This document shows positions 32,109 to 32,162 of a stretch of DNA of 32,162 nucleotides, in pieces. The DNA is taken from NCBI GenBank assembly GCA_947176895.1, contig CAMWSK010000030.1, forward strand, positions 1 to 32,162, read 5' to 3'. The stretch comes from an uncultured Prevotellaceae bacterium (GTDB taxonomy: Bacteria > Bacteroidota > Bacteroidia > Bacteroidales > Bacteroidaceae). Both the position numbers and the translations under genes were made by a program. The notes below the pieces were generated by a model. That model searched no databases and had not been told where the DNA came from. It saw nothing but the letters and a program-made list of their open reading frames with translations. Each line of letters starts with the position of its first letter. Positions within the stretch are counted from its first letter, which is position 1.

Positions 32109-32111
32109 TGT

Positions 32112-32162
32112 TGGCGGTGCGTACGAGACTCGAACTCGTGACCCCATGCGTGACAGGCATGT
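32112..32162 (-). tRNA. tRNA-Asp (anticodon GTC), 5' part beyond the window
   Basis: The minus strand shows the anticodon arm CATGC-CTGTCAC-GCATG (anticodon GTC), the T-arm ACGAGTTCGAGTCTCGT, the acceptor 3' strand, discriminator G (an Asp identity base) and an encoded CCA (32114-32112). The acceptor 5' strand and D-arm lie outside the window. Confidence 0.92.

Overview
The window looks like a chromosomal stretch of a Bacteroidales bacterium (Prevotellaceae or Bacteroidaceae). Most intact genes have the Bacteroidetes promoter layout (-33 TTTG or TTG, 19-21 nt, -7 TAnnTTTG) and lack obvious Shine-Dalgarno sites. The gene content also fits: TonB-dependent receptors, a serine-type sulfatase, a GH20 hexosaminidase, a DUF4836-type lipoprotein, BACON/FN3 lipoproteins and LPP20-like secreted proteins. 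No database search was possible, so family names come from recognised motifs.

Layout. 1-2.2 kb: a poly-C/poly-G region, then a FlaA1/WbpM-type nucleotide-sugar dehydratase. 2.4-9.5 kb: gdhA, then three close same-strand genes: a BtuB-like TonB receptor, a BtuG-like beta-propeller lipoprotein with an extra C-terminal domain, and a sulfatase. The gdhA terminator hairpin lies inside the start of the receptor gene. 9.5-13.0 kb (minus strand): an eroded accessory islet ending at tRNA-Thr. It holds a transglutaminase-like gene with an internal deletion, an intact secreted protein, a frameshifted LPP20-like gene, the tail of an FN3-repeat protein, and the 5' half of a tyrosine recombinase fused to that tail. 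13.2-18 kb: housekeeping genes (SLC13-type transporter, Crp/Fnr regulator, lepA, small winged-helix protein). 18-21 kb: a small lipoprotein and a convergent siderophore-type TonB receptor. 21.4-22.5 kb: a frameshifted BACON/FN3 lipoprotein gene. 23-27 kb: GH20 beta-hexosaminidase and a DUF4836-like lipoprotein. 27-28.7 kb: two small secreted proteins and, upstream on the same strand, a rod-shaped RNA that resembles 6S RNA. 28.8-32.1 kb: a calcineurin-like phosphoesterase, an AspT/YidE-type transporter and the 3' part of tRNA-Asp.

Structure beyond genes. Four intergenic copies of a hairpin repeat with ACATG/CATGT cores lie near 10.3, 17.5, 22.8 and 28.8 kb. The first is framed by a 15-bp perfect inverted repeat whose core recurs near the third. 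Strong terminator hairpins close most transcription units. The best leads are the 6S-like RNA, the dispersed repeat family, the terminator inside the TonB receptor gene, the extended BtuG-like protein, and the tRNA-Thr islet with its deletion scars. Several frameshifts could be real decay or base-level assembly errors; raw reads would settle that.
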